Source: Clostridiales bacterium (GTDB lineage Bacteria; Bacillota; Clostridia; Christensenellales; DTU072). Taken from it: a DNA stretch of 62,767 bases. The position numbers and the translations under genes were made by a program. Positions 62,450-62,767 of this stretch are shown one piece after another. The first letter of the stretch is position 1. Each line of letters starts with the position of its first letter. The stretch is taken from contig DUON01000004.1 of assembly GCA_012838805.1 (NCBI GenBank), positions 1 to 62,767 on the forward strand, in the 5' to 3' direction. The notes beneath the pieces were generated by a model. That model did no database searches, had not been told where the DNA came from, and was given only the letters and a program-made list of their open reading frames with translations.

Positions 62450-62767
62450 TCAACACTTGCCACTGCAACAGTAATCTGGCTTTCTTGCCTCTATTATTGC
62501 GGAAGCAACATAGTCATCAAGATTAGCGTCGTCTAAAGACTCAGTGATCTGTTTATGGTTGTCTTTAAAGGTTAAATTGTTGAGAGTTATCTTTATATCT
62601 TTAAATCCCGCTTGCTCCAGCATTTTTCTTATAGCGTCAGTATGTTCCGCACCGCCAATACAATTTGCAATCGCATCTAAATCACTTTTAACTTTTTCGG
62701 GAACAGGTGTTTCTGGTTATGGAACAGGAACTGGAGGTGCTGTTGGTGTTTTTGGACACAACCAAAA
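62450..62767 (-). pseudogene. C-terminal tail of an arsenite methyltransferase-like protein, with in-frame stop
   Basis: The minus strand frame ending at 62450 encodes about 88 residues resembling the ArsM C terminus: DLDAIANCIGGAEHTDAIRKMLEQAGFKDIKI, then a tail ending YCCSGKC. Immediately upstream the same frame reads a Pro-rich segment (PTAPPVPVP) interrupted by TAA at 62717-62719, and it runs off the window. It may be a decayed or chimeric gene, or the edge of the assembly may hold an error. Confidence 0.5.

Noticed and set aside
62305..62526. 73-codon + strand ORF starting 6 nt after TACAAT
   Set aside because: It crosses the terminator hairpin of the opposite gene and the ArsM-like coding frame, and its translation is not protein-like.
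62690..62767. Gly-rich + strand frame at the right edge
   Set aside because: It is the complement of the Pro-rich minus strand frame and has no start or ribosome site in the window.

Overview
The window looks like a chromosomal segment of a low-GC, spore-forming member of the Clostridia. It carries a complete spoIIIA operon (AA to AH), spoVAC-AD-AE, the spoIIA-sigF operon and spoIVA, plus Firmicutes-type features such as RqcH, Shine-Dalgarno motifs of the AGGAGG type and a lysine riboswitch. The large lipoprotein made of InlB-type B repeats is typical of gut-associated Clostridia. The species cannot be named from the sequence.

Layout. 1-5060: the end of a type II-C CRISPR array (two repeats visible) converges on a cas9-cas1-cas2 operon; a tracrRNA gene lies in the 5' leader of cas9. 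5200-17500: arginine genes in two + strand units, argG-argH and argD-carB-argF, each preceded by a near-identical ArgR-box-like palindrome. Between them, on the minus strand, lie a NitT/TauT-type ABC importer operon headed by a TM1266-family small protein, and an orphan, catalytically degenerate ABC ATPase. 17500-19500: an MFS exporter diverges from a YfbR-like nucleotidase. 19540-28700: sporulation block on the minus strand (spoIIIA, spoVA) with an M24 peptidase and efp, then six tRNA genes. 28900-34330: spoIIA-sigF, a LiaF-like membrane protein, hflX, an amidase and spoIVA. 34400-42920: aspartate aminotransferase, der, a DUF512 radical-SAM protein diverging from rqcH, and a large NTPase/TPR/SARP-type regulator. 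43290-46330: lysine riboswitch and asd-dapA-dapB. 46340-54700: lipoprotein-proS-lipoprotein operon and a topoisomerase pair (parE-parC-like). 54750-62160: a 2467-residue lipoprotein with 29 clear B repeats. The right edge carries the tail of an ArsM-like gene with an in-frame stop.

Main points of interest. (1) The tracrRNA/cas9 leader has two promoters. Only the upstream one would transcribe a 16-nt element that is complementary to the tracrRNA terminator, so promoter choice could decide between tracrRNA (terminated) and cas9 mRNA (antiterminated). (2) The last CRISPR repeat is followed directly by an inverted partial repeat, a small hairpin and a terminator, an architecture resembling a natural single-guide RNA. 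(3) Each repeat ends in an extended -10 promoter element. (4) Several genes have a -10 box 6-7 nt upstream of the ATG, predicting leaderless mRNAs. (5) Three tandem hairpins close the ABC importer operon. All of these are sequence-based inferences; no search or folding program was run.
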